Source: Paracoccaceae bacterium (GTDB taxonomy: Bacteria; Pseudomonadota; Alphaproteobacteria; Rhodobacterales; Rhodobacteraceae). From it: a stretch of DNA of 34,464 bases. Positions within the stretch are counted from its first letter, which is position 1. Each line of letters starts with the position of its first letter. Positions 17,265-25,722 of this stretch are shown in pieces. The stretch is taken from assembly GCA_024227755.1 (NCBI GenBank), contig JAAEUB010000166.1, positions 1 through 34,464 on the forward strand, read 5' to 3'. A program made the translations under genes and the position numbers. Below the pieces are notes generated by a model. The model had not been told where the DNA came from. It ran no database searches and was given only the letters and a program-made list of their open reading frames with translations.

Positions 17265-18689
17265 ATGTCCGACCGTCAGATCGTCACCCGCATCGCGCCT
17301 TCACCCACCGGCTACATGCATGTTGGCACCGCCCGCACGGCATTATTCAACTGGCTTTATGCCCGCGGACGAGGCGGCAAGTTTCTGCTACGCATAGAAG
17401 ATACAGACCGCGCCCGATCGACTCCCGAGGCAACCAAAGCCATTCTTGAGGGCATGGCCTGGCTTGGTCTGGACTATGATGGCGACGCGGTCAGTCAGTT
17501 TGAGCGTGCAAGTCGCCACGCTGAGGTTGCGCGGGAAATGCTGGCAAATGGCCACGCCTATAAGTGCTTTGCCACACAAGACGAGATTGCCGCCTTTCGC
17601 GAGGCTGCCCGCGCCGAAAAACGCTCGACGCTTTACCGAAGCCCTTGGCGTGATACTGACCCCGCCAGCCACCCGAACGCGCCTTACGTTATCCGCCTGA
17701 AGGCACCCAAAGAGGGTGAAACCGGAATCAATGATCAGGTACAGGGTCGGGTTGTGGTCAGAAACGATCAGCTTGATGACATGATTTGTTTACGGTCCGA
17801 TGGTACACCGACATATATGCTGGCGGTTGTTGTCGATGATTTTGACATGGGGGTAACCCATGTGATCCGCGGGGATGACCACCTGACCAATGCCGCGCGC
17901 CAAATTCTGGTCTATCGCGCCATGGGATGGGATCTACCGATATATGCCCATATCCCGCTGATCCACGGACCCGACGGCAAGAAGCTTAGCAAACGCCATG
18001 GTGCACTCGGGGTGGCCGAATACCGCGAAATGGGATATCCGGCGGCCGCGATGCGCAATTATCTGGCCCGGCTGGGTTGGAGCCACGGCGATGACGAGTT
18101 CTTCACCGACGCGCAGGCGCTGGAATGGTTTGACCTTTCCGGTATCGGCAAGTCCCCCGCGCGATTTGATTTCAAAAAGCTCGATAACATTTCGGGCAAG
18201 CACATCGCGGCGATGACGGACGAGGCATTAGTGAGCGAGCTTGAAGGATACCTTGCCGCCACGGGCCAACCTGTTTTGCAGCCGCATAAACGTGACGCCA
18301 CGTTAAAGGCAGCATATTGCCTGCGAGGAGGCGCTAAGAAACTCGGGCAAGTTATTGATAAAGCTCGCTTTGTACTTGCTGATCGACCATTGAATATCGA
18401 GCCGAAAGCGATGGCCAATCTTTTTAATGTATCCATTGGTATACTGAATGAATTGACGCCGCAGCTGCAAAATGTTAGCTGGGAGCGCGATACGTTGGAG
18501 GGCGTTCTGAACACCCTTGCCGAGACCCACGGCCTTTCATTTGGCAAGCTTGCGGCCCCCCTTCGCGCGGCCCTGGCAGGGCGCACGGCGACACCCAGCG
18601 TTTTTGATATGATGCTTGTCCTTGGACGCGATGAAACAATTGCGCGGCTGGAGGATGCAGGCAAAATGGATCCGGAAGCTCTGGCCTGA
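17265..18689 (+). CDS. gltX: glutamate--tRNA ligase
   Basis: A 474-aa class I aminoacyl-tRNA synthetase. The ATP-binding HIGH-type motif lies in [15 protein letters not shown] (11-25; HVGT at 19-22), and the KMSKS-type loop reads KKLSKRHG (239-246). DTDRARST (47-54), [17 protein letters not shown] (193-209) and a helical anticodon-binding half (~330-474) complete the family profile. It is divergent from comEC, and gltA follows 48 nt after its stop. The zinc cysteine cluster of some bacterial GluRS is not present, as in many alphaproteobacteria. It could be discriminating or non-discriminating; the sequence does not settle this by eye. Confidence 0.97.
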   Translation: MSDRQIVTRIAPSPTGYMHVGTARTALFNWLYARGRGGKFLLRIEDTDRARSTPEATKAILEGMAWLGLDYDGDAVSQFERASRHAEVAREMLANGHAYKCFATQDEIAAFREAARAEKRSTLYRSPWRDTDPASHPNAPYVIRLKAPKEGETGINDQVQGRVVVRNDQLDDMICLRSDGTPTYMLAVVVDDFDMGVTHVIRGDDHLTNAARQILVYRAMGWDLPIYAHIPLIHGPDGKKLSKRHGALGVAEYREMGYPAAAMRNYLARLGWSHGDDEFFTDAQALEWFDLSGIGKSPARFDFKKLDNISGKHIAAMTDEALVSELEGYLAATGQPVLQPHKRDATLKAAYCLRGGAKKLGQVIDKARFVLADRPLNIEPKAMANLFNVSIGILNELTPQLQNVSWERDTLEGVLNTLAETHGLSFGKLAAPLRAALAGRTATPSVFDMMLVLGRDETIARLEDAGKMDPEALA

Positions 18690-18737
18690 CACTGGCCTGA
18701 CGGGCAAATGCCGGCGGGACAAAAAAAGGAAATGAAC

Positions 18738-20033
18738 ATGGCCAAGAAGACCGGCACCGCAACCCTGAGTTTTGGCGACAAGAGCATTGCGCTACCAATG
18801 TACAGCCCCACGCTTGGCCCGGATGTCATCGACGTTACCGGGCTTTATAAGCTTGGCGGCGTTTTCACTTATGATCCGGGTTACACATCGACCGCATCGT
18901 GCGATTCAACGATCACCTATATTGATGGCGATCTTGGCGAACTGCTTTACCGCGGGTATCCCATCGACCAACTGGCAGAGAAATCCCATTTTCTTGAGGT
19001 CTGTTACCTTTTGCTTTACGGCAACCTGCCGTCAGCCAACGAGTTGGAAGATTTCGAAGACGTTGTGACCAATCACACGATGGTACACGAGCAAATGGCA
19101 AGTTTTTTCAAAGGCTTCCGCCGTGATGCTCACCCAATGGCGATTATCACCGGGGTTATGGGTGCGATGTCGGCATTCTATCACGACAGCCTTGATATCA
19201 ATGATGAGAACCAGCGCGAAATTGCCGCCATCCGCATGATTGCCAAAATGCCAACCATCGCCGCCATGGCTTATAAATATTCAACTGGGCAGCCCTTCAT
19301 ATATCCGAAAAATGCTCTGGATTATTCATCAAACTTCCTTCGCATGTGCTTTAAAGTCCCGGCTGAAGACTACGAGGTTAATCCTATCCTAAGCCGCGCC
19401 ATGGACCGGATATTCACCCTACATGCGGATCACGAGCAAAACGCCTCGACCTCGACTGTGCGCTTGGCAGGGTCTTCGGGCGCCAACCCGTTTGCCTGTA
19501 TTGCTGCCGGGATCGCCTGTCTTTGGGGCCCTGCCCATGGCGGAGCGAATGAGGCGGCTCTGGACATGTTGCGCGAGATTGGGACGGTCGACCGCATTCC
19601 CGAATATGTCGCCCGCGCCAAGGACAAGGACGACCCCTTCCGCCTGATGGGCTTTGGCCACAGGGTTTACAAAAACTTCGATCCGCGCGCCAAGGTAATG
19701 AAGCAAAGCGCCGACGAGGTGCTGGATCTTTTGGGTATTGAAAACAACGAGACTCTGAAAGTGGCGAAAGAACTGGAAAGAATTGCCCTTGAGGATGACT
19801 ACTTCGTCTCGAAAAAGCTTTATCCAAATGTGGATTTCTATTCGGGCATTATCCTTGATGCGATGGGCTTCCCAACATCGATGTTCACCCCGATTTTCGC
19901 GCTTTCGCGTACTGTCGGCTGGATTTCGCAGTGGAAGGAAATGCTGGGCGATCCAAGCCAGCGCATCGGCCGCCCGCGGCAACTTTACATGGGCGATATT
20001 GCGCGTGATTACGTGGATGTTGAAAACCGCTGA
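18738..20033 (+). CDS. gltA: citrate synthase
   Basis: A 431-aa hexameric-type (type II) citrate synthase, which condenses acetyl-CoA and oxaloacetate at the entry of the TCA cycle. Catalytic residues are H267 in [11 protein letters not shown]308 in [14 protein letters not shown] and D366 in [25 protein letters not shown] (229-246) is the other signature. Three in-frame ATGs exist (18708, 18732, 18738). The last is chosen because AAGGAA sits 6 nt before it and the protein then begins [13 protein letters not shown] as in relatives. It is close behind gltX and probably partly co-transcribed. Confidence 0.97.
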   Translation: MAKKTGTATLSFGDKSIALPMYSPTLGPDVIDVTGLYKLGGVFTYDPGYTSTASCDSTITYIDGDLGELLYRGYPIDQLAEKSHFLEVCYLLLYGNLPSANELEDFEDVVTNHTMVHEQMASFFKGFRRDAHPMAIITGVMGAMSAFYHDSLDINDENQREIAAIRMIAKMPTIAAMAYKYSTGQPFIYPKNALDYSSNFLRMCFKVPAEDYEVNPILSRAMDRIFTLHADHEQNASTSTVRLAGSSGANPFACIAAGIACLWGPAHGGANEAALDMLREIGTVDRIPEYVARAKDKDDPFRLMGFGHRVYKNFDPRAKVMKQSADEVLDLLGIENNETLKVAKELERIALEDDYFVSKKLYPNVDFYSGIILDAMGFPTSMFTPIFALSRTVGWISQWKEMLGDPSQRIGRPRQLYMGDIARDYVDVENR

Positions 20034-20049
20034 GCCCAGCCAAAACAGG

Positions 20050-20142
20050 GCGCGCTGTATGATCAGCGCGCTCATACCTGTTAGCAGAGTAAACAAAAAG
20101 CAGACGCCCGGACTGAGGCCCGTGAAGACATTCCTTCATGGG
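20050..20142 (+). other. two hairpins in the convergent gap after gltA
   Basis: GCGCGCTG (20050-20057) and CAGCGCGC (20064-20071) form a perfect 8-bp stem with a 6-nt loop, 16 nt after the gltA stop. A second 9-bp stem with one G-U pair lies at 20119-20127 / 20134-20142. Neither is followed by a T-run, so Rho-dependent ends, mRNA-protecting structures or a small 3' RNA are all possible. The remaining gap to 20269 shows nothing else I recognise. Confidence 0.4.
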
Positions 20143-20269
20143 ATCAAACAGACGTCCACGCCAGTTGAGCGCAGTTTTTCGGTGATGGGCTGCCCGATGA
20201 AAAGATCAGCAAGTATTTCAGTGCGGTCTTAGACACCTGACACATCCGGTCATGGGTTTGCGTCCGGCC

Positions 20270-21046
20270 TTAACGCCCTTCAAAATCCGCGTTACGTTTT
20301 TCCATGAATGCTATCACGCCTTCCTGAAAATCGCGGGTTTTGCCGCATTCGCCCTGCAATCGCGCCTCAAGCTTCAGTTGTGAATTGAGGTCGTTATCAT
20401 AGGACGCGCGCAGGGCCTGCTTGACCCGGGCAAAGGCAGCCGTTGGTCCTGATGCCAGATCCCCGGCCCTTGCGCGCCAGTGGGCGGTAAATTCGTCGTC
20501 CGCCACAGCCTCCCAGATCATGCCCCAGTCGCTTGCCTGCTTCGCGGTGATCTTCTCGGCAAACAAGGCCGCCCCCATCGCCTTGGCAAATCCCATCTGA
20601 CGTGGCAGCCAATAGGTGCCGCCAGCATCTGGTATCAGCCCGATCCGGGTAAAGGCCTGCATGAACACAGCACTTTCGGTGGCAATAACCACATCCGCCG
20701 CCAGCGCCAGATTGGCACCCGCCCCGGCCGCCGCACCGTTGACGGCACAGATGGTCGGAATGGGGCTGTCATAAATTGCACGCAGCATCGGTTCGTATTC
20801 GTCGCGCAGGGTCCGCTCCAGATTGGCATTCGCCGCATTGGCCCGGTCGCCCAGATCCTGACCCGAGCAAAAGGCTTGGCCCTCGCCGGTGATCACAAGC
20901 ACCCGTGCTTCGCTACCAGCCTGCCTAACCGCATCAAAAATCTCTGCCCGCATCTGAGTATTTAGTGCGTTCATAACCTCAGGCCGGTTCAGGGTCACAA
21001 CCGCAACCCCGTTGTCGATGCCAAGTGTAATAGTTGAATATTCCAT
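20270..21046 (-). CDS. enoyl-CoA hydratase/isomerase family protein, PaaG-like
   Basis: A 258-aa crotonase-fold enzyme. The ATG at 21046 has GGAGG 5 nt upstream; the earlier in-frame start (21067) lacks this. The oxyanion-hole loops are FCSGQDLGDR (59-68) and AVNGAAAGAGANLA (101-114). D140 lies in GLIPDAGGTYWLPR, where a single acidic residue followed by GG is typical of PaaG (epoxyphenylacetyl-CoA isomerase) and related isomerases rather than of two-Glu hydratases. No other phenylacetate gene is near; it sits downstream of ccmH in the same direction with an 87-bp gap. The paaG role is therefore inferred from motifs only, and a generic enoyl-CoA hydratase/isomerase is the safe reading. Confidence 0.85.
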   Translation of the reverse strand: MEYSTITLGIDNGVAVVTLNRPEVMNALNTQMRAEIFDAVRQAGSEARVLVITGEGQAFCSGQDLGDRANAANANLERTLRDEYEPMLRAIYDSPIPTICAVNGAAAGAGANLALAADVVIATESAVFMQAFTRIGLIPDAGGTYWLPRQMGFAKAMGAALFAEKITAKQASDWGMIWEAVADDEFTAHWRARAGDLASGPTAAFARVKQALRASYDNDLNSQLKLEARLQGECGKTRDFQEGVIAFMEKRNADFEGR

Positions 21047-21133
21047 GAAACCTCCGCGCCTTTTCACGCCAATTTACCGTATAGTCTTGCCAAGGGAAGG
21101 AAAACGCTCCGTAACTTCCCGCAAGCGCCCAGC

Positions 21134-21583
21134 CTACTTTTTCAAAATCGCCTCAAGGCGTGCCTGTTCCTTGTCACTCAGTGCGTCACCACCCTCACCT
21201 GTCCGTGCCCGGCGGCGCATATAAAGCACCCCACCAATAAGCGCGATCAGGAATAAAACCGGCCCCGCCGCCCATAAAACCAGGTTGGCACCGTCACGGT
21301 TTGGCGTCATCAACACGTATTCGCCGTAGCGCTCGGCGACATAGTCGACAACCGCCTGATCCGTATCCCCCTCAAGCAGCCGTTCACGCACAAGCAGGCG
21401 TAAATCTCGGGCAACTCCGGCATTGCTTTCATCAATGTTTTCACCCCGGCAGACCACACAGCGCAATTCTTGCGAAATAGCGCGGGCGCGGGCTTCAAGG
21501 GCAGGATCTTGCAAAACCTCATCCGGATTAACCGCAAAAAGCGGCGAGCCGATCAAAGCAAAGACAAGGAAAAGACGTTTCAT
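21134..21583 (-). CDS. ccmH: cytochrome c-type biogenesis protein CcmH (CycL)
   Basis: A 149-aa membrane-anchored periplasmic thioredox protein that reduces the CxxCH motif of apocytochrome c before haem attachment. Residues 1-17 form a signal peptide (MKRLFLVFALIGSPLFA). The active site is LRCVVC with C42 and C45. A membrane anchor lies at ~101-123, with a short basic cytoplasmic tail. It overlaps ccmF by 4 nt (ATGA). The CcmI-type TPR extension found in E. coli CcmH is absent, as in other alphaproteobacteria, where CcmI is separate and is not in this window. Confidence 0.96.
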   Translation of the reverse strand: MKRLFLVFALIGSPLFAVNPDEVLQDPALEARARAISQELRCVVCRGENIDESNAGVARDLRLLVRERLLEGDTDQAVVDYVAERYGEYVLMTPNRDGANLVLWAAGPVLFLIALIGGVLYMRRRARTGEGGDALSDKEQARLEAILKK

Positions 21584-23571
21584 TGCGCTGGCACCCCTTT
21601 TGCTGCGGGTTTAGTCACCGGCCGTGCGCGCGCCGCCCCGGCGGCCACCCGGTAACGTCTGTCTGTAAGGCTGATCAACCCGCCGAATGCCATGATAATG
21701 CAACCAGCCCAGATCCAATTTGCGAAGGGCTTGATGAACGTACGCACAGCCCAGCCACCACCCTCCTGCGGATCACCAATCACCAGATAAATGTCGCGCC
21801 ACAATCCATTGGCAATCGCCGCTTCGGTGGTCGGCATACCCTCAACCGGATAGACCCGTTTTTCGGGGTAAAGGCGTACCAACTCGCGCCCATCGCGAAC
21901 AACGCGCATCTCGGCTTTGGTGGAAATGAAATTGGGACCCTGTTCACGACTTACCCCCTCCAGCGTCACCTCATAACCGGCAACAGTGAAGCTTTCGCCC
22001 ACCTGAGCGACGCGAATATCCTCGACCTGCCATGCCAGCAGCCCTGAAATCCCGATAAAGGTGATGCCCAGCCCTGAATGAGCCAAAGCCTTGCCCCAAT
22101 CGGCCCGTGGTAGTTTCCTCAGCCGTGCGGCGCGTCCTTTAAACGGTCCGCGCCCTGTACGCAGCCACAGATCGGTAAACGCGCCGGCAATCAGCCAGAT
22201 TCCCAGTGCAATGCCAACAGGTGCCAAGGCTGATCGCCCGGTTCCGACAGCCCATACCAGTACGCCTACGGACAGAGCCAGTACCGCGGCCCCCCAAAGC
22301 GGGCGCATGGTCCGGCCAAGACGTGCGCGTTTCCACGGCAGCATTGCGCCGATGGGCAAAACTATCGCCAGCACCACCATGAAAGGGGTGAAGGCAGCTT
22401 CAAAATACGGCGCGCCGACAGATAGTTTGCGGTCAAAGAACATCTCGGCCACCAGCGGCCAGATGGTGCCGATAAAGACCACCAGCGATGACACTGCCAG
22501 CAGGATATTATTCAATAGCAGCCCGCTTTCACGGCTTATCATGGCAAAGACCCCGCGCGCCTCCATCGACCGGCCACGGAAAGCAAAAAGCACCAGGGCC
22601 CCGCCGACAAATGCCGCCAAAATACCCAAGATAAACACACCGCGGGTCGGGTCGCTTGAAAACGCATGTACCGATGTCACGATACCCGAACGGGTGATGA
22701 ACGTGCCGATGAGCGAAAAGCCAAAGCCGAGAATGGCCAGCAATACCGTCCAGCTTTTGAGGCTTTCGCGTTTTTCCACCACAATGGCCGAATGCAGCAA
22801 GGCCGCCGAAAACAGCCACGGCATGAAGCTGGCATTTTCCACAGGATCCCAGAACCAAAAACCGCCCCAGCCAAGCTCATAGTAAGCCCACCATGCCCCC
22901 AGCGCGATACCTACAGTCAGGAATATCCAGGCCGCCAGCGTCCACGGTCGGACCCAGCGCGCCCAGGCGGCGTCGACCCGGCCTTCAATCAGGGCGGCAA
23001 CGGCAAAGCTGAAGGCCATCGAGAGCCCGACATAGCCGAGGTACAAAAATGGTGGATGAAATGCCAGGCCAATATCCTGCAATAGGGGGTTTAGCCCCTG
23101 GCCGTCAAAGGGTGGCTGCGCCAGCCGCAGGAAGGGGTTCGAGGTAAAGAGGGAAAAGCTGAGAAAAGCAGCGCCAATCGCCGCCTGCACCGCCAGCACC
23201 CGCGCGCGCAAAGACGGTGGCAACCCGCCGCCGAAAACCGCTGCCATCGCGCCGAACAAAGCCACGATCAGCACCCATAGCAGCATGCTGCCCTCGTGGT
23301 TGCCCCAGACCCCGGTGACTTTATAGAGCATCGGTTTTAAGGAATGCGAGTTTAGCACCACCAGTCGCAGCGAAAAATCCGAGGTCACGAAAGCATGGGT
23401 CAGAGCCGCAAAGGCCCCGGCCACCAATAAAAATTGCAGTACCGCCGCAGGCACCGCCAGCGCCATCCAGCCCTGCCAGCCCTTATGCGCACCGATCAGT
23501 GGTATTACCACCTGCACCAGCGCAACGCCCAGCGCCAGTATCAGCGCAAAATGTCCAACTTCTGTAATCAT
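21580..23571 (-). CDS. ccmF: haem lyase subunit CcmF
   Basis: A 663-aa polytopic membrane protein that, with CcmH and CcmI, attaches haem to apocytochrome c in the periplasm (System I). The tryptophan-rich WWD domain reads WGGFWFWDPVENASF (235-249). GSMLLW (94-99), the HPPFLYLGY segment (172-180) and the conserved N-terminus MITEVGHFALILALGVALVQ confirm family and start. The C-terminal ~200 residues include the large periplasmic loop before the last helix. The only purine-rich site lies ~14 nt upstream, and a TATAAT box lies 9 nt upstream of the ATG, so the mRNA may be leaderless. Unlike the usual ccmE-ccmF order, about 3.4 kb of other genes separate it from ccmE here. Confidence 0.96.
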   Translation of the reverse strand: MITEVGHFALILALGVALVQVVIPLIGAHKGWQGWMALAVPAAVLQFLLVAGAFAALTHAFVTSDFSLRLVVLNSHSLKPMLYKVTGVWGNHEGSMLLWVLIVALFGAMAAVFGGGLPPSLRARVLAVQAAIGAAFLSFSLFTSNPFLRLAQPPFDGQGLNPLLQDIGLAFHPPFLYLGYVGLSMAFSFAVAALIEGRVDAAWARWVRPWTLAAWIFLTVGIALGAWWAYYELGWGGFWFWDPVENASFMPWLFSAALLHSAIVVEKRESLKSWTVLLAILGFGFSLIGTFITRSGIVTSVHAFSSDPTRGVFILGILAAFVGGALVLFAFRGRSMEARGVFAMISRESGLLLNNILLAVSSLVVFIGTIWPLVAEMFFDRKLSVGAPYFEAAFTPFMVVLAIVLPIGAMLPWKRARLGRTMRPLWGAAVLALSVGVLVWAVGTGRSALAPVGIALGIWLIAGAFTDLWLRTGRGPFKGRAARLRKLPRADWGKALAHSGLGITFIGISGLLAWQVEDIRVAQVGESFTVAGYEVTLEGVSREQGPNFISTKAEMRVVRDGRELVRLYPEKRVYPVEGMPTTEAAIANGLWRDIYLVIGDPQEGGGWAVRTFIKPFANWIWAGCIIMAFGGLISLTDRRYRVAAGAARARPVTKPAAKGVPAQ

Positions 23572-23579
23572 GGCGCGAC

Positions 23580-23585
23580 ATTATA
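23580..23585 (-). promoter_or_regulatory. consensus -10 box immediately before ccmF
   Basis: On the minus strand TATAAT occurs with 8 nt between it and the ccmF ATG. No good -35 at 16-18 nt is visible (TTGGCA lies 21 nt upstream of the box). If used, transcription would start at or next to the start codon. Confidence 0.35.
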
Positions 23586-23620
23586 ACTTCTCCCGGAATT
23601 GACCAGTGCCAATGATGTGA

Positions 23621-24096
23621 ATTGATGTCACACCGGGAAAAACCCCGGTTGCACCAGATCCCATTGTTGCTGCTCGGGCACCAATGCCCGTTGTCGCGGA
23701 CAGGTGGGACGGCTTTTGTGTAGGTGTCTATGCGGGAACAGTTTATGACGGAATTGAAACAGTGTTCGGGATTATGGGCGGACATAACCGGCAATCCGGC
23801 ACCTTCGTCTTTGGTGTCGAACTGGACGCATTCTCGGCTAGCCCTTCAAGCGATAGCGGGGTTTTTCTGAATGCCCGCGCTGGTGTTGCCCTTGGGGATA
23901 CGCGCTTGTGTTCCTTAAAGCAGGCCGTGGTCAGTATAACGGAAATCTTGATCTAAATGGTGCAGGCCTAGGCGCCGAGTTTGCAGTGAGTGACAACCTT
24001 TCAATCCGGTTTGACTATGAGTGGCATAACATAACCGGAGCTGATGTCTTTGACGGATCGGCCTTTGCCAAACTGGGCGCGGTCTGGAGCTTCTAA
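23621..24096 (+). pseudogene. decayed outer-membrane beta-barrel protein gene
   Basis: Two overlapping frames together encode one barrel protein. The first frame (from ~23621; only ATG at 23684) reads VVADRWDGFCVGVYAG ... VFGVELDAFS ... NARAGVALGDTRL. The second frame, from ~23905, continues VFLKAGRGQYNGNLDLNG ... GAVWSF and ends with the C-terminal phenylalanine expected for barrel insertion. The frames differ by two, so one base has been lost (or two gained) near 23900. There is no signal peptide: the open frame begins in what should be the mature N-terminus, and the stop at 23618 plus ccmF at 23571 leave no room for one. The alignable intact copy is the next gene. A fine terminator still follows it. 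Confidence 0.75.
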
Positions 24097-24121
24097 AAGC
24101 GACGCAATGAAATTATTTCTG

Positions 24122-24151
24122 GGGGCCGTGCTAAAGCGCGGCCCCTTTTTT
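24122..24151 (+). terminator. strong Rho-independent terminator after the barrel pseudogene
   Basis: GGGGCCGTGC (24122-24131) pairs with GCGCGGCCCC (24136-24145) over 10 bp with one G-U pair and a TAAA loop, followed by six T (24146-24151). Confidence 0.85.
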
Positions 24152-24363
24152 GTGAAACAGAGAAATTCCTGCCAAATAGCAAACGCCCCGGAAACCATCC
24201 TCGCCATTGGCTGGCACCAATGTCACACTATTTGTGGAAATTGGCAAAAAACAGCCTTAAGGCGAAAATGGGAGTTTTCCCTTCCGCATTTGTGATTATA
24301 AGTGATATTAGTAAAAAAAAGAATCCATGAGACATGATCTCGAGCATCCCGGAGAAAAAGGTT

Positions 24364-24888
24364 ATGAAAATCCTCAAACTCACAAGTATTACAGCGGCCT
24401 TCGTCGCGGCCTTAAGCGGCGTTGCACTGGCCGGTTCCTATACGCCGCCGCCAATCGTGCCGCCTCTTGCCCCGCCGCCGCCTGCAGCACATGACTGGAC
24501 AGGCATGTACGGCGACCTCTATGCCGGGCACTGGATCGACCCGGCTGTGGGTAATTACTTCGGTGCCAATATCGGCTATCTGGCCGGTGGCGGCGCGTTC
24601 CTATTTGGCGGCGAACTTGGCTTGATCTATGACCCATCCCTGGACTACACACAGTATACACTGGATCTTCGGGTCGGCGCGCCAGTCGGTGATAACGCGA
24701 TGGTTTTCGCCAATATTGGTCTCGGCCAAGATGATGTCTCGGTGACTTTCGGTGAATACTCGATCGGTGGCCAATATGCCTTCGCGAGCAATGTATATGT
24801 TCGCGGAGAAGTCATTGGCCAGACCGCGATTAGCGGGGCTTCCGGCACAACCTCTGCCGTCCGGCTTGGACTTGGCTGGGGATTCTAA
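24364..24888 (+). CDS. outer-membrane beta-barrel protein (porin-like, 8-strand class)
   Basis: 174 aa. The ATG at 24364 starts a clear signal peptide (MKILKLTSITAAFVAALSGV, cleavage after ALA at 23); an upstream in-frame ATG (24334) would bury it behind ten polar residues. A proline-rich linker (PPPIVPPLAPPPP, 28-40) is followed by alternating amphipathic strands with glycine/aromatic turns, ending in LGLGWGF, the C-terminal aromatic signal for BAM insertion. It resembles small Omp25/OmpW-size barrels, but no specific family can be named. It is the intact paralogue of the decayed gene before it (aligned blocks such as FLFGGEL / FVFGVEL). It has its own promoter region (24152-24363) and terminator. 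Confidence 0.75.
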   Translation: MKILKLTSITAAFVAALSGVALAGSYTPPPIVPPLAPPPPAAHDWTGMYGDLYAGHWIDPAVGNYFGANIGYLAGGGAFLFGGELGLIYDPSLDYTQYTLDLRVGAPVGDNAMVFANIGLGQDDVSVTFGEYSIGGQYAFASNVYVRGEVIGQTAISGASGTTSAVRLGLGWGF

Positions 24889-24914
24889 GCCCAAAACGAA
24901 CTACAAAAAGCTGG

Positions 24915-24950
24915 CCAAGGCCGCCTCAGGGATAACGGCCTTGGTTTTTT
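24915..24950 (+). terminator. Rho-independent terminator after the barrel protein gene
   Basis: CCAAGGCCG (24915-24923) and CGGCCTTGG (24936-24944) form a perfect 9-bp stem with a 12-nt loop, followed by six T. It lies 26 nt after the stop codon and before the convergent 140-aa gene. A T5 run on the minus side suggests it may also stop leftward transcription. Confidence 0.88.
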
Positions 24951-24974
24951 GCGCTTATGCTATCCATTTGCGGC

Positions 24975-25397
24975 TCACACCAACAGGTAAATCCCTGCCG
25001 ACAGGCCGACTGCGCCGATAACCGGCAATAAAAACGCTGCACCGTGCAGACCAAAGCTGCGGTGGATGACAGCGAAATGCAGCACTGCGCCGACAAAATA
25101 GAATGGCAGGAAGGCAAACAGGACCGGGCTTTCACGCAGCCACAAAGGTTGGCCGTTAAGGTTAAACAACCACCACCAGCCCAGGACAAAACCCGCCCCG
25201 GCCCAACTATAGGCCATGCCCAGCGCAAGGGGGGTGGCTCGCACCACGAATAGCCATAAGAAGGTGGCGGCGATCATCATCGCCATCAAGGTTATAGCCC
25301 CATATGCAACCTGATACACCGCCTGATATCCAAGCAGATAGTAGCCAATCTGAAACATGGCGATAAGGGCTAAAAGCATTAAAAATGCCTGTTTCAT
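24975..25397 (-). CDS. hypothetical polytopic membrane protein, last gene of the lysis cassette
   Basis: A 140-aa very hydrophobic protein with about five membrane segments (near 4-22, 30-52, 57-78, 90-111 and 118-139) and almost no soluble part; tryptophans cluster in GWWWLFNLNGQPLWL (73-87). The start ATG overlaps the stop of the 47-aa gene (ATGA). I recognise no family. Position at the end of the endolysin-holin cassette suggests co-expression, but it could be an unrelated membrane protein that is merely co-transcribed. Confidence 0.7.
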   Translation of the reverse strand: MKQAFLMLLALIAMFQIGYYLLGYQAVYQVAYGAITLMAMMIAATFLWLFVVRATPLALGMAYSWAGAGFVLGWWWLFNLNGQPLWLRESPVLFAFLPFYFVGAVLHFAVIHRSFGLHGAAFLLPVIGAVGLSAGIYLLV

Positions 25398-25537
25398 TGG
25401 CGTAGAACCTCTCTGACCACTGCATCCAAATCCCGTGCGGCTTTTTGGTTGCGTTCCAATGCTTTATGAAGCTCCACACCACCAAGAACCTGTCGGATCC
25501 AGGTCATTATCCGGCGACGAATAACAGGGGGTTTCAT
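25394..25537 (-). CDS. small basic protein of 47 aa in the lysis cassette
   Basis: The ATG at 25537 follows GGAGGGGGCG and overlaps the stop of the 62-aa gene (ATGA); its own stop overlaps the next start (ATGA). The product begins MKPPVIRRRIMTWIRQVLGG and continues as an amphipathic, charged helix (LHKALERNQKAARDLDAVVREVL). It has no signal peptide or full membrane span. I know no family for it. Overlaps on both sides and the strong ribosome site are the evidence that it is translated. Confidence 0.6.
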   Translation of the reverse strand: MKPPVIRRRIMTWIRQVLGGVELHKALERNQKAARDLDAVVREVLRQ

Positions 25538-25722
25538 CGCCCCCTCCCTGCGGGAAGCCGCTCGCGGATGATGGTGGTGATTTCGATCAATATGGCCGAG
25601 TTTTTGTCCAGAACCGCACGCGTTGCCATGTCTTTTTGCACGTCGCGCCATAGAAGGTAAAAGACCAGCAAAACCCAAGGCCCGTGTTCAGCCACCAGAC
25701 GCAGAACGATGTCAGACCCCAC
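25534..25722 (-). CDS. small single-TM protein of 62 aa in the lysis cassette
   Basis: Start chosen at GTG 25722: GGAGG lies exactly 7 nt upstream, and the start overlaps the end of the holin gene by 11 nt. ATGs further upstream in frame lie deep inside the holin gene. The product has one membrane segment (LVAEHGPWVLLVFYLLW, ~9-25) followed by a charged, probably cytoplasmic helix (WRDVQKDMATRAVLDKN...). Size and topology would suit a holin modulator or antiholin, but this is inference from position only; I know no named family. Confidence 0.6.
   Translation of the reverse strand: MGSDIVLRLVAEHGPWVLLVFYLLWRDVQKDMATRAVLDKNSAILIEITTIIRERLPAGRGR

Noticed and set aside
18708-18737. Earlier in-frame ATG for gltA
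   Set aside because: The best-spaced ribosome site serves the ATG at 18738, and citrate synthases of this group begin with the [13 protein letters not shown]-type sequence.
20150-20269. Possible riboswitch or integrase remnant in the gap beside the paaG-like gene
   Set aside because: The open frames here give no domain, and the sequence does not match any riboswitch core I know; it is left as unassigned intergenic DNA.
22091-22882. 263-codon plus-strand open frame opposite ccmF
   Set aside because: It is a shadow of the conserved CcmF WWD domain, with a basic, Ser/Pro-rich translation.
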